In this document: piece by piece, positions 10,326 through 23,189 of the stretch
Position numbering within the stretch: position 1 is the stretch's first letter
Layout of the letters: each line of letters opens with the position of its first letter
Assembly (NCBI GenBank): GCA_023101885.1
Contig: JALPQD010000390.1
Coordinates: forward strand, 484,757 to 548,756
DNA length: 64,000 bases
From: Typhlomys cinereus
Lineage: Eukaryota > Chordata > Mammalia > Rodentia > Platacanthomyidae
Direction: 5' to 3'
Notes under the pieces: generated by a model
What the model saw: only the letters and a program-made list of their open reading frames with translations
Database searches by the model: none
What the model was told of the DNA's origin: nothing
Translations under genes and position numbers: made by a program

Positions 10326-13300
10326 ATGTCAGGAACCATTAAACACATATCAATAATAATTTACAATGTTAATGGGCTCAACTTCCCAATCAAGAGGCAC
10401 AGGCTTATAACTTGGATCAAAATGCACCTCACCTTGAAAGATAAATACCTTCTCAGAGTGAAAGGTTGGTCAAAAGTACTCCAAGCAAACGGAAAAGGGA
10501 AACAAGCAGGAGTTTTCATTTTAATATCAGATAAAATAGACTTCAAAGTAAAGCAAACCATAAAACATACAAATGAATGCTAAATCTTAGTGTAGGGAAA
10601 ATTCCAGCAAGAAGATCTTACGTATTAAACATATCTGTACCAAACATGGGAGCACTCAAATTCCTCAAACAAACACTACAGGAGACAAAACAACTAATCA
10701 GCCCAAACACGGTAATTGTAAAGACTTCAATACCTCACCCACACCTTATGACAGGTCAAAAGGCCAAAATCTAAGCACAGACACATTGGAGTTAAATGAA
10801 ACCGTAAACCAAATGGACTTTACAGATATCTACAGAACATTTCATTCAAATACTAAAGAATACATATTTTACTCAACAGCCCAGGGAATGTTCTTGAAAA
10901 TAGGTCACATGCTAGGATGCAAATCAAACTTTTATACATACATAAAAAATGAAATTATTCACTGCATGCTATCTAGCCATCATAGAATAAAGGTAGACAT
11001 CTATAACAAAGGAAACACTAGAAATCAAACAAATTCATGGAAGCTAAATAACACATTTTTTGAATGAGGAGTGGGTAAAAAATGAAATAAAACAAGAGAT
11101 TATGGAATAATTTGAGGGAGTAGTGCCATTATTTCCTTGAAGCCAATGAAAATGAAGACACACCCTACCAAAATCTATGGGACACACTGAAAGCAGTCCT
11201 AAGAGGAACATGTATAGCAATAATTGCCTACATCACACAAAAGGAAAAATCCGAGTAAATGACTAAATGTTATACCTGAAAGCCTTAAAAAAAAGGAACA
11301 AATCAATCCTAAAGAGAAGAAATATCCAACATACTAGCATAAATCAATGAATTAGCATTGAAAAAAGCAATACAAGAATTAATGAAGCAAAGAGCTGGTA
11401 TTTTTTGAAAATAAGGTTGACAAAATCTTAACTTCACTAACCAAAAGATGAAGAGGGAAAACTCAAATCAACAAAATCAGAAATGAAAAGGGGGAAATCA
11501 CAACAGATACTGCAGAAATCCAGAAAATCATAAGGACATACTTTAAAAATGTTTACTTTTCTTAAATTGGACCATCTAAAGGAAATGGATGAATTTGTAA
11601 ATATCTATGACTTACCAAAATTGACTCGAGTTGGAACAGATACATTAAGCAGACCAATAACAAGAGATGAAATTAAAACAGGTCTTCCAAAAAAGCCCAG
11701 GACCAGATGGATTCAGTGCAGAATTCTACCAGGCCTTCAGAGGAGAAATAATGCCACTACTCCTCAAATTATTCCATAAAACTCTTTCTATGAAGCCAGT
11801 ATTATCCTGATTCCAAAGTCAAACAAAGACGCATCAAATAAAGAGAATTATAGGCCAATTTCACTAATGAATACAGATGCAGAAGTCTTCAATAAAATAC
11901 TAGCAAACCGAATTCAAAAACATATCCAAAAGATCATACATCACGATCAGGTTGGGTTCATACCAGGAATGTAAGGATGGTTTAATGTACATAAGTCAAT
12001 AAACATGATTTATCATAGTAATAGACTCAAATTCAAAAATATTACGATCCTCTCAGATGCAGAAAAGGATTTTGATAAAATTCAACATCCCTTCATAATA
12101 AAAACTCTGGAGCAAACAGAAATGGAGGGGACCTATCTCAACCTGATAAAGGCTATATATGACAAGCCTAAAGCAAGCATCATTCTACATGGGAAAAACT
12201 TGAAGCTTTCCAACTTAGATCAGGAACGAGACAAGGCTGTCTTCTGTCACCATTCCTGTTCAATATTGTGCCTGAAAGTCATAGCTAGAGCACTAAGGCA
12301 AGATAAGGAGATAATAAGGGTAAAGACAGGTAAGGAAGAAGTCAAAGTATCCCCATTTGCAGATGATATGATTCTATACCTAAGAGATCCATATGAGTCT
12401 ACCACATGAATTAATAAAAAAATTTCAGTAAACTGGTAGGCTATAAACTCAACACACAAAAACATACAGTAGCTTTCCTATATATCAAAGACAAACAAGC
12501 TGAAAAAGAAATGAAAAAATCCCATTCACCATAGCTAAAAATAAAATAAAATAAAATGGAATAAATTTAACCAAGGAAGTAAAAGACTTATACAATAAAA
12601 ACTATAAAACACTGTTGAAAGAAACTGAAGAGGATACTAGGAAGTTGAAAGACCCAATGTAATTTGTCACAGTACTGAAAAAAGCAATCTCAAAATTCAT
12701 ATGGAAGAATGAAAGACCACAATTAGCCAAAACAATTTTAGGCAATAAGAAGACTGCTGGAGGTATCACCATACCAATTTTCAAACTATACTGCATAGCT
12801 ATAGTAATAAAAGTAGCTTGGTACTGGCACAAAAACAGATGTATCAACCAAGGGATTAGAACAGAAAACCCAGATATAAACTTCCACACATACAGACACT
12901 TGAATTCTGACAAAGTTGCTAAATATACATGATGGAGAAAAGGCAGCCTTTTTAACAAGTAGTGATGGGAAAATTGGACATCTATATCTAGAAGAATAAA
13001 AATTGACTATTGCCTCTCACCTTACACGAAAGTTAACTCCAAATGGATCCAAAATATTGATGTTAAATCCAAAATTCTGAAATTGTTAGAGGAAAGAGTA
13101 GGGAGTACACTTGAATTGATTGGCCTAGATAAAGATTTTCTAAGCAGAACAGCAAATGCCCAGTAACTAAGACCAATCATCAGGAAATGGGACTGCACGA
13201 AATAAAAAAGTCTTCTATTCTGCTTGAAACTGTTATTTGTGCAAAAAGTAAGCACACAGAATGGGAGGGAATCTTTGCTAGCTATGAATCTGACAAAGGA

Positions 13301-13413
13301 TTAATCTTCCGAGTATGCAGAAAACTAAAAAAAAGCTAAACACCAAGACAGCAAACATTTCAACTAAAAAATGATCCCTGGAACTAAACAGAGATTGCAC
13401 TCAAAAAGAAATT
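10326..13413 (+). pseudogene. L1-a ORF2 pseudogene, part 1 (endonuclease-reverse transcriptase)
   Basis: ORF2 remnant of the old L1. The N-terminal endonuclease start is recognisable from 10326 with an NVNGLN-like motif and KRHRLITW, and the second copy of the 239-base segment (10671-10909) falls in the endonuclease. Reverse transcriptase sequence appears near 12005-12409 and includes the catalytic FADDMILYL motif. Many frameshifts and stops separate the fragments, so no functional protein is possible. The 3' part continues after the inserted L1, from 20324. Confidence 0.85.
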
Positions 13414-14348
13414 GGAGCTCCTCCCACCAGCCAGCCCGGGCAACACCCAGGCAGCCTCCTGTTTGCCTGGCCCATGCCCGGGTCCCAGCCCCTTTGTTCT
13501 GCCCACCCGTCTGACCAGCACAGGACTCACTCAGGGGTCCTCCATCCCAGGTGAGTTACCCAGCCCCCAGGTCGGCCCTTGACCCAGCTCCTCCCACCAG
13601 CCAACCCGGGTAACACCCAGGCTGCCTCCGGTTTGCCCCAGCCCCTTTTTTCCTCCCGCCCACCTGCCTGCCCAACCAGGACAGGACTTGCTCTGGGTCC
13701 TCCATCCCTGGAGACTGGGTAGGCCACTAAGCCAAGTCCCAGGTCCCAGGTGAAGAGTTCTGCCTTCACCATCAGCCCTTCTGCCCCTCCGACCCACGGA
13801 CCCATTGGGGACCCTTGCTTGTGGTCAAAAGAGGACACACTGCTACTCAGAATTCAACAGAATCCAAAGGAAACCCAAGCAAAGCTCTAAGGGACAAAGG
13901 CCATACATCTGAAGTCCTCTAAAATCATCCTATCATATGGGAGAAATTCTTTACATCCAGCCCAAAGATAAGTAAACCTCTCTCTCTCTCTTTTTAACCA
14001 TATTGCTCCTTTTTAGTATTAATCAGATTAACTTTTCCATACAGCCACATCAAAAATATATACAACTCCAGGGATTATACCACTCACCCTCACATATCAC
14101 CAAGATATTAAATCGTAAAAGTGCACTACCATACTAATATTCACCCCTTGTTTACTTAACCTGACTTAACTGATTTACTAACAGCCTAATAGCCTCATCT
14201 AAGAAATAATACTAACAACAGACAAAAAAACCCAACTACAAGGCCAGCATTAGTAATAACTGCCCGAGAGTAGTAATACCAACTAAATCAGTTCAGTCAA
14301 AAACACATAGGTTTTTGAAACTGAAAGGTTGTAAGAGACAAAACAACA
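13414..14348 (+). promoter_or_regulatory. L1-b 5'UTR with tandem monomers
   Basis: GC-rich leader before ORF1. Two tandem repeats of about 172 bases start with 'agctcctcccaccagcca' near 13416 and 13588. Rodent L1 promoters of this architecture drive internal transcription. The monomer sequence is unrelated to that of the L1 at 48848-55611, although the ORFs are similar. The 3' part (13980-14348) is AT-rich and shared with the L1 beginning at 26948. Confidence 0.75.
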
Positions 14349-15426
14349 ATGCCCAAGTCAAAGTGCAGATCCATGAGAAACAAAATCTAGGAAGAAAAAT
14401 CTCCCGCCGAAAGAATTAACCCCATAATGATGGATTCCAACCAGAACAAATTCACAGATAATAGCCAAGAAAGCCAGAGCCAAGATAATGAATTTCAAAG
14501 TATGATCATTATCATGATTAATACTATGAAAGAGGAAATCCAAGAGGAGTTAAACAACCGCATAAAACACTTTGAACAGGAACACAACAGGCACTTGGAG
14601 GAGTTGAGAAAAATAGTTCAAGAAACAAAAATAGACATACAGCAGTTAAAACAGTCTCAGGCAGACTTTAAAATCGAACTAAAAGACAAGTTATCTTCAT
14701 CCCAAAACTCAACAAAGTCTTACCAGCAGAACTAACGAAGCAGAAAATAGAATTTCAGATCTTGAAGACAAAGTTGGAGAATTAACCAACTAAAAGGAAG
14801 AGGTTCTTAAAGCCAAAAAGATACTTGAGAGGAATATTCAAGAGCTATGGGACACCCTGAAGAAGCCTAACATGTGCATTCATGGAATACCAGAGCAAGA
14901 ATTCCAAAATACCACACCTGAGGAAATTTTTCAAATTATCATAAATGAAAACTTCCCTCAACTAAAGAATGAGAGACCCATCCTAATACAAGAGGCATTC
15001 TGCACCCCAAACAGGTATGCCCAAAATAGAAAATTGCCACGGCAAATAATAGTCAAAACACTCCACATTCAAGACAAAGAAAAGGTGCTGAGAGCTTCAA
15101 GGGAAAAAAAGCAAGTCACTTTTAAAGGTAGACCTATTAAAATAACAAATGACTTCTCAATGGACACAATAAAAGCAAGAAGAGCTTGGAGAGGCATACT
15201 TCAAGTATTAAATGAGCAAAAATGTCAACCCAGACTGATATACCCGGCAAAACTATCCATCATGATCAAGGGAGAAAGAAAAGTTTTCCAGCACAAAGAC
15301 AACTTGAAGGGATACATGGCTACCACACCAGGCCTTCAAAAAATGCTAGAAATGATACTCAAGCTTGAAGAAAAAACAAGCATATCCAGGAGGACAGAAG
15401 GGAAGTATAATACCACCAAAGTTTAA
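14349..15426 (+). pseudogene. L1-b ORF1 pseudogene (RNA-binding coiled-coil protein)
   Basis: ORF1p chaperone remnant. The frame starts MPKSKCRSMRN at 14349 and meets a stop a few codons later; it then continues in pieces at 14427-14735 (coiled-coil region) and 14872-15426 (RRM and C-terminal domain, with the KPNMCIHGIPEQ-like and YPAKLS motifs). Compared with the intact ORF1 at 53747-54817 it has at least one early nonsense codon and one frameshift near 14720. Confidence 0.9.
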
Positions 15427-15467
15427 ATGTCAAACAATACACTTACAAGAGCCACTAAACATAAAAA

Positions 15468-18400
15468 ATGTCCAGAATTAAAAATAATTTTTCCATTATA
15501 ACAGTAAATGTCAATGGTATTAACTCACTAATCAAGAGACACCGATTACAAACTTGAATTAAAAACCACAACCCATTAATCTGTGGCCTTCAGGAAACTC
15601 ATCTTACCACAAAAGATAGGCACATCCTAAAAATAAAAGGCTGGTCAAAAATTCTGCAAGCTATTGGAACCAGGAAACAGGCAAGGGTAGCCATTATGCT
15701 TTTGGAAAAAGTGGACTTCAAGCCAAAAAAAATCATAAGAGACACAGATGGATACTACATTTTTGTCACAGGTACAATTTACCAGGAAGACTTCACAATC
15801 CTGAACATATATGCACCTAATATGGGCCCCTCCACATTCATTAAATAAACCCTATAGCGTCTTAAGCGAGAAATCAACGCCCAAACAATAATTCTTGGGA
15901 ATTTCAACACTGTCCTCTCAATGTGGAATAGGTCAACAGGACAAAAGCTTAACAGAGACACTTTGGAACGCAACCAAACCCTTAAAGAAATGGACCTTAC
16001 AGATCTCTATCGAACTTTTCACCCACACACCAAAGAATACACATTTTTCTCAGCAGCACACGAAACTTTCTCCAAAATACATCACATATTGGGCCACAAA
16101 ACGAATCTCCACATATACAGGAAAGTTGAAATTCTAGCCTGTACCTTATCAGACCACTATGGTCTAAAGCTTGACAGCCACAACACAATAAACAACAGAA
16201 AATACACTAACTACTGGAAACTTAACAATATGATGCTGAATGAGAATTGGATTCAGAAAGTAATTACAAAGGAAATTCAAGATTTCCTGAAAGTGAACAA
16301 TAATGAAAATACAACTTATCAAAATCTTTGGGACACAATGAAAGCTGTCCTAAGACTTAAGTTCATAGATCTTAATGCCTACATCAAAAAAATGGAAACA
16401 TCAGAAATAAATAACTTAACAATGCAGCTTAAAGCTTTAGAGAAACTAGAGCAATCTGATCCCAAGAGCAGTAGAAGGGAGGAGATTAGCAAAATAAGGG
16501 GAGAAATATCCAAAATTCAGATCAGGAAAATGATACAGAGAATCAGCCAGTCAAAAAGTTGGTTCTTTGAAAAAATCATTAAGATTGATACACCCCTAGC
16601 TAAATTAACCAAAAGCAAGAGAGAGAAAACCCAAATTAACAAAATTAGAAATGAAAATGAAGTTATCACTATGGATACCCAAGAAATTCAGTGTTACAAC
16701 ATCATATTTCAAAAACTTATACTCTGTGAAATTTGATAACACAAAAGAGATGGATGAATTCCTAAGAAAACACAACTTACCTAAATTGAATCAGGAAGTT
16801 GTGAATTATTTAAATAGTCCTATAACCATGAGGAAATTGAGGAAGTAATCTTGAATCTTCCCACCAAGAAATGTCCTGGACCAGATGGATTCAGCACAGA
16901 GTTCTATCAGACATTTAAGGAGTTAATAACACCAATACTCCTTAAACTGTTCCATCAAATAGCAAAGGAAGGAACACTACCAGATTCTTTCTACGAAGCT
17001 AATAATGTCTTAATCCCAAAATCTAATAAAGATACATGTAAAAAAGAATACTATAGGCCAGTCATTTTGATGAACACAGATGCAAAGATTCTCAACAAAG
17101 TCTTAGCAAATCGGATTCAAAAAGCTATCAAAATATCATGCACGGGGATCAAGTAGAGTTTATCCCAGGCACGCAAGATTGGTTCAACATATGCAAGTCA
17201 ATAAACATAATGTGCCATATAAACCAGTCTAAAATCCAAGACCACATGGTACTCTCAATAGATGCAGAAAAAGCTTTTGACAAGATCCACAGCCTTTTTT
17301 GATCAAAACCCTAGAGACAGTTGGAATGGAAAGAACCTTTGTCAATATAACAAAACCTGTCTACAATAAGCCCACAGCAAGGATTATACTCAATGGGGAA
17401 AAACTCGAAGCATTCCTACTTCGATCAGGAACTAGTCAAGGCTGTCCATTTTCTCCACTTCTTTTCAGTATTGTACTTGAAGTCTTAGCTGAAGCCATAA
17501 GACAAGAAAGTGAGATAAAAGGGATTCAAATCATCAAGGAAGAAGTCAAGTTATCTCTATTTGCAGATGACATGATTTTATACCTGAGTGATCCCAAAAA
17601 CTCCACCAGGAAACTCCTGGAACTAATACAGAAGTTCAGCAGGGTAGCAGGATACAAAGTAAATATACAAAAATGAGTGGCCTTCCTATATGCACAGAAT
17701 AAAAGAAGTGAAAAAGCCCTGAGAGAAGCAATCTCATTTACTATAGTCCCTAAAAAAATGAAGTACCTTGGTATAAACCTAACCAAGGAGGTAAAAGACC
17801 TTTACAATGAAAACTTTAAAACCCTAAATAAAGAAATTGCAGAAGACACCAGAAGGTGGAAAGACCTCCCAATGTTCCTGGATTGGCAGAATCAACATCG
17901 TAAAAATGACCATCCTACCAAAGGCAATATACAAATTCAATGCTATACCAATTAAAATCCCAAAGCAATTTTTCAAAGAAGTTGACAAAACAATCTCAAC
18001 ACTCATATGGAGGCACAAAAGACCCAGGATAGCAAAAACAATCCTGAGTAACAAAAACACTACTGGAGATATCACCATACTGAACCTTATTCTATACTAC
18101 AAATCCATAGTTATAAAAACAGCCTGGTTCTGGCTCCAAAATAGACACACAGATCAATGGATAAGGGTTAAAGACCCAGATATAAGCCCACACAATGACA
18201 GCCATTTGATCTTTGACAAAGGGGCCCAAAAAATCCAATGGAAAAAGAACAGTATCTTCAACAACAAATGGTGCTGGTAAAACTGGATCTCCACATGCAG
18301 AAGATGAAAACTGGACCCGTACTTGTCACCATGTACAAGACTTACTTCCAAATGGCTCAAGGACCTCAATATAAGGCCAGAGACTATAAAAAGCTTGGTT

Positions 18401-19290
18401 GAAAGAGTAGGGAACGCCCTGAAGCTGATGGGACTAGGCTAACAGTTCCTAATCGGAACCTCAATATGGCAGTCAACACAACCAACACTCAACAGATGGG
18501 ATCTTGTGAAATTAAAGAGCTTCTGTTCAGATAAAGAGATTGTAACACGAGCTCAAAGGCAACCCACAGAATGGGAAAAAATTTTCACTAACCATATATT
18601 TGGTAGAGCCGTATAATCCAGAGTGCACAAAGAACATAGAAAACTAAACACCAAGAAAACAAATGGCCCAATTAAAAAATGGGCCTTGGAACTTAAAAGA
18701 AACTTTATCAAGTACGAAATTAAAATGTCTAACAAATATCTTAAAAATGCTCCACATCCTTAGCCATCAGGTAAATGCAAATCAAAACCTCCCTGAGATA
18801 TCATCTCATCCCTGTCAGGATGGCAAAAATCCACAATACAAACAACACCAAATGCTGGAGAGGATGTGGAGAGAGGGGAACTCTCCTACATTGCTGGTGG
18901 GAATGCACGTTCATACAACCACTCTGCTGAGCCGTCTGGAGATTCTTAAAGAAGTTAACAATTGAATTGCCATATGACCCAGCCATTCCACTTTTGGGAA
19001 TAACCCCCCATACAGCAAAAATTCACCTCGATAGCACAAGCATGACCATGTTCATAGCAGCACTATTTACAATAGCAAAGTCATGGAATCAACCCAAATG
19101 TCCAACAGTTGACGAGTGGATAAGGAAAATGTGGTACATTTATACAACGGAATACTACTCAGACATCAAAAATGATGAATTAATTTAATTTGCCACGAAA
19201 TGGATGGAATTAGAAACAATTATATTGAGTGAAGTATCCCAGATACAGAAAATTAAGTGCCGTATGTACTCCCTAATAGGTGGATTCTAG
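15468..19290 (+). pseudogene. L1-b ORF2 pseudogene (endonuclease-reverse transcriptase)
   Basis: Nearly full-length ORF2 with multiple lesions: a stop replaces the tryptophan of the 'TW IKNH' stretch near 15556, and further stops or frameshifts occur near 15845, 16690, 16835, 17155, 17290, 17675, 17870, 18280 and beyond. Still visible are the endonuclease end, the catalytic [12 protein letters not shown] box of the reverse transcriptase near 17555-17595, and the C-terminal region. The stop at 19288-19290 aligns with that of the minus-strand L1 at 49870. Confidence 0.9.
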
Positions 19291-20312
19291 TACCAAACCC
19301 ACTTAGAGACACACTCAAAGATAAATCTACAGTAATTACAAAGATTATGAACAGGAGAGAAGGGGAAGGAGGCCCCTGCCAGAAACAAGGAGAGAGGGGA
19401 TCATGCAACAGCAGAGATAATAGGCCATCATCAAGGACTGTAAGTAAGCAATGAGACATCTGGTTAAGCTCACAGACTGTCCTTCCTGGTCAATTGCAAC
19501 TGATGGAGTATGATCTTACCAGAAAGGGAGGGCATAAAGTTTGGCAGATAGAAGGTAACCATTTTGCAATGAGAGACTGACCCACCCCTCACCACAGTCT
19601 CCTACTTTTTTTCCATCTACTTTTGAATCTACTCTTATAATAAGACTCTATTTTAACAGTCTTTTATCTCTGGCCAGGGAGTGACATCCAATACCCATCA
19701 GGATGGAACCAAGAGCATTGCAGGAGCAGCAAAACTGAAAAAAAAAATCAACAAACCATAATTCAGAATATCAGAGATTCTATATCAACCACCTGGAATC
19801 AGGCCTGCCTCATCTCTCCCCATCCTGAATCTCAGGGAAATTTGCAGAAGAAGGGGCGGTAAGATTGTAAGAGCACAAGGATGGGAGGAGTCATGATATG
19901 CAAGATACTCCACACAAGTTAGGGCCAAAGCAATTATAATAGAACTCTGCATGGTCTGCGCAATGACCAACATATCTTTGACCCCTCAAATTCTAGCATG
20001 GACTAAAGGCACTAGGATCCATAGAAGCAAGGGATTAACAGTCACAATAGTGTTCCTATACTTAAGGGGAACACAAGAAAGAGTTCTAGGAAATGCCACT
20101 GAGTCCTTGCGCCTCATCAGAAAGGAAGACACAGAGGAAAATTTGATATATACATTAAAGGATGCTTCAGAGATGGGGGAGGGGGCACTGGGAGAAAGGG
20201 AGGGAGGGGGGAAAGGAAAGAGAAATGGGGGAGGGAGCAGGGAGGTCCAGGGAGGGGTGGAGGGAGGGAGGACAGGGGTACCTATTATGTTTGTATGAGC
20301 AGAAAAATAAAT
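19291..20312 (+). other. L1-b 3'UTR
   Basis: Untranslated tail region shared with the other young L1s (32062-33097 and, reversed, 48860-49869). It ends with a G-rich purine tract at 20170-20275 and the family terminus before the A-rich tail. A polypurine tract just before the 3' end is typical of rodent L1 3'UTRs. Confidence 0.85.
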
Positions 20313-20323
20313 AAAAAGAAATT

Positions 20324-21170
20324 TAGAATATGAAACAAATATTTTAAAAGATGCTCAACTTCCCTGATTATCATAAAATGTAAGTAAAAACTATTCTGCA
20401 ATACCATCTTACCCCAGTCAGAAAGGCTAATATCAAGAACACAAACAACAGAGAATGCTGGTGGTGTAAAGAAAAAGGAACACTTATTCACTGCTGGTGG
20501 AAGTATAAATTGGTACAGACTCTTTGGAGATAAGTGTGGAGGTTCCTCAGAGAGTTAGAAATGGAACTGCCATATGACCCAGCCATAGCACTCCTAGGAA
20601 TATTCCCAAATGTCTTTACTTTTTGTTACAAAGACACTTGTTCATTTATGTTCGTTGGAGGTCTATACACAAAGTGAGAAAATGGAATCAGCCAACATGC
20701 TCATAAATAGAGGAATGAGTAGTGAAAATGTGGTATATATATATGAAGTGGACTATTGCTTAGTCATCAGAAAGAATGAGATTATGGAATTTGTTAGTAA
20801 ATGGATGGAACTGGAAAATTTAATATTGAGTGAGGTATCTCAGACAAGAAAGTTAAGCACTGCATGTTTTCTCTTATATGCAGCTACTAGCACCAATATC
20901 CTTTGTATTTGGACTAGAATTACTGTAAGAGCCAGAAAATTTGATAGGGACCAATGACTGGGAAGGAGGGAAGGAATGGTTAGGGTGAAATGATTTAAAG
21001 GGGAAATTTGGGAATGCTATGACAAGTAGGGTGAGGGAAGAATAATTGGGAAAAATACATAGTGGGGAATGAGAAAATGGGAAATAGGAGGGACAGAGAG
21101 ATTTTAGAAATCCCTATATTGTGGGAAATGACCCAAAGAAACATCCTATGCTAGTAATATGTAAAAAAAA
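20324..21170 (+). mobile_element. Old L1 (L1-a), 3' continuation
   Basis: Sequence resumes exactly where L1-a stopped at 13413, with the ORF2 C-terminal region ('aaatattttaaaagatgctcaac' onwards, then the [17 protein letters not shown] stretch at about 20565-20600) and the ORF2 end near 20900. The 3'UTR follows and its end is uncertain. ORF2 here is frameshifted and non-functional. Confidence 0.85.
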
Positions 21171-22650
21171 ACAACATGTATTTTAAAGGAATAAGAATGA
21201 GCAGTGCCTCTGTATAGGGAACACTGAAGCTTGAGATCTCCATTTCTTGAAGACAGATGCCAAGGGCATTCCTCACAGTCTCATTTTCAGTGTGTCTCCT
21301 ATGCCAGCATAGTTCTGTGTCTGTGCCAGTCTCTGCCACCCTAGACCAGCATAGTCACAGGATGACACCTGCTGACTTTCCTGCAAGGGGCAGGGATGGA
21401 TCTTGTTCTGTCTTGAGTTGGGCTCAAGGGCAAAGGTTTTTTACATATAGGAGTTCCTGTTCTTTGGAAACCATCTAGACATTCATTGATTAGTACATCT
21501 AAAGGATGGGCACAAAGGTTTATCATTGTAATTGTATCACCATGTTCCTGACATCAGCAACCTGTTCTTTCCCCATAATGAATGGAGCCATTGGGCCTAT
21601 TTACATGTCTAAGGATTGGCAGGGCTGTATTGTTGGTGTTGGTCCTACCTATTGTTGACCTTGCATCTGTAGTTTGTCTAACATTATTGACTTCATCGCT
21701 CTGAGGAGTGTACAGACATCACCCCCTGTTTCATAACAAACGTGACTTCGTTTTCGGCTTTTCCAAGATCCCTTTTTGACCAGCTTGATTTAATTCTTGC
21801 TGATATCACCCTGGCATACCTATTATCAGGATTGTGAAGTTATCATGTTGGTCACCAGATCCCACACCTCTGCAGAGGAGCATAAAGTGAGGAAAACAAG
21901 GAAGAAAAAAGCCCTAAGTTAATCCACTTACAATCCAGTGACAAAATTATACTAGAAGTAACAGGAATGTGACATTTCCTGATAAAATGTTGGTCAGAGA
22001 GGTCTCAAAGACCCCCAAACATTATAAGCTTTTGCCATTGCTCTTGGTTGCTCTCCAAAATCTGTCAGAAAGACCCTATTACTAAATATACAACACATAT
22101 GGATTACAAAACATGGGCAAAATATATCTACTAGAGCTGGTCTGAAAATTTCCTCCTTGCTGGATAGCTTACACAGTACCAAGGAATACTGTTGAAGCTA
22201 CTGAGGGAGAGAAATAATCACAGATCTCATCAACTCATGAGATTGGCAAGTAGAAATAAAAATCATTAGGTCAACAGGTGACTTCCAGTGTAATAATGGC
22301 GTGAGCATCAAGGAGACAACCAATAGCTTTCTGATTGAACTCAAGATCCTGTTGTCAGAAAGGAACACATTCCTGTTACTATTAACTAGAACAAGAACCT
22401 AAAAAAGGGAAGGTAATAGACCAATAGGGAAAAACAGCTAATGAACCAATAGACAGGAATTCAGTACACCAAACTGTTTTGTAAATAGGTGCTATTATAC
22501 TCATACATTTGAAGAACACTTGACATTCATCCTAAAAGTCTTCTTCAACAGAGGTAGAGGATCTCAATACCCTGATAGGATGCGGCCTAGGGCAGTAGAA
22601 ATGCAGTCTGGTAGACAGCAATGGCCAGCCATAATGCAGAGTACTGGTGA
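21171..22650. other. Unassigned sequence, possibly old L1 3'UTR or older repeat
   Basis: About 1.5 kb without a gene. It lies between the end of the old L1 coding region and a segment resembling an L1 3'UTR (22650-23185). It may be part of a long diverged 3'UTR or an unrelated repeat. Nothing in it is diagnostic. Confidence 0.35.
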
Positions 22651-23185
22651 CTCAGTAGGGTTTATCTAGAATCAGGCCAACCTAATCTCTCCCCACAGAG
22701 GCTTTGGGAACCTCACAGAAGAAGGGGTAGTGAGATTATAAGAAACTAAAGATAGGATCACCACTGGAAAAGACATTCCATTCAAGGTAGGACTTCTGCA
22801 TCCAGGAACTCACAGCAGTGAGTTGTCCTTACCAGACCTAAATAATGACTGACATGCCAACATGCCCCCAGAGACTATCAAGGAACTCAAGAGATGGAAC
22901 ATACGTGGAAACCTTGGGGACTAAAACCAGGTGAGTGAAGGGAAACACCCCTATCAGTGGGGTAGCCCAAAGCAAGGCAACTTTGTGTGCTACAAGGCCT
23001 TGAACCCCTATAGGAGTAGACGAGACAGAGGGAATCATAGAAGCAGACAGGCAGGAGGGTGGGAAGGAGTAGGATGGATTGATGAAGAGAAGAAAGGACA
23101 ATGGGATGGAAGGGGGATGGAGGGAAGCAGAAATTAGTACTCAATATGGTTGTAAAACTAGAAAAGTAAAATAATAATTAAAAAG
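22650..23185 (+). mobile_element. Diverged L1 3'UTR
   Basis: The stretch beginning 'gaatcaggccaacctaatctctcccc' resembles the 3'UTR of the younger L1s (compare 19795-19880 and 32590-32670). A purine-rich region at 23020-23130 and an 'aaaagtaaaataataattaaaaagg' tail follow. It is plausibly the 3' end of L1-a or of another old copy. Confidence 0.55.
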
Positions 23186-23189
23186 GAAA

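Larger units (their letters stand above)
8376..13413 (+). mobile_element. Old degraded L1, 5' and central part (L1-a)
   Basis: Plus-strand LINE-1 with 5'UTR-like sequence, a destroyed ORF1 region (about 8900-10000) and a broken ORF2 beginning near 10326. It is disrupted by two internal duplications (9060-9209; 9990-10228) and interrupted at 13413 by the younger L1 at 13414-20312. It resumes at 20324. ORF2 is cut by many stops and frameshifts, and its divergence from the other L1s marks it as the oldest copy here. The 5' boundary is approximate. Confidence 0.85.
13414..20312 (+). mobile_element. Younger L1 inserted in L1-a (L1-b), full length with TSD
   Basis: Plus-strand LINE-1 of 6.9 kb, nested in the older L1. 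It is flanked by the 11-bp direct repeat aaaaagaaatt (13403-13413 and 20313-20323). The order is a GC-rich 5'UTR with two tandem monomers, broken ORF1, broken ORF2, a 3'UTR ending in G-rich sequence (20170-20275) and the terminal motif gtttgtatgagc followed by an A-rich tail. Removing it rejoins the L1-a ORF2 sequence without a gap. Confidence 0.95.

Noticed and set aside
13527..13838. 103-codon minus-strand frame rich in Gly/Trp
   Set aside because: It lies antisense in the L1-b monomer region and is explained by GC-rich repeats.
22838..23144. Two overlapping minus-strand frames
   Set aside because: Antisense to a diverged L1 3'UTR with a purine-rich tract; no domain.
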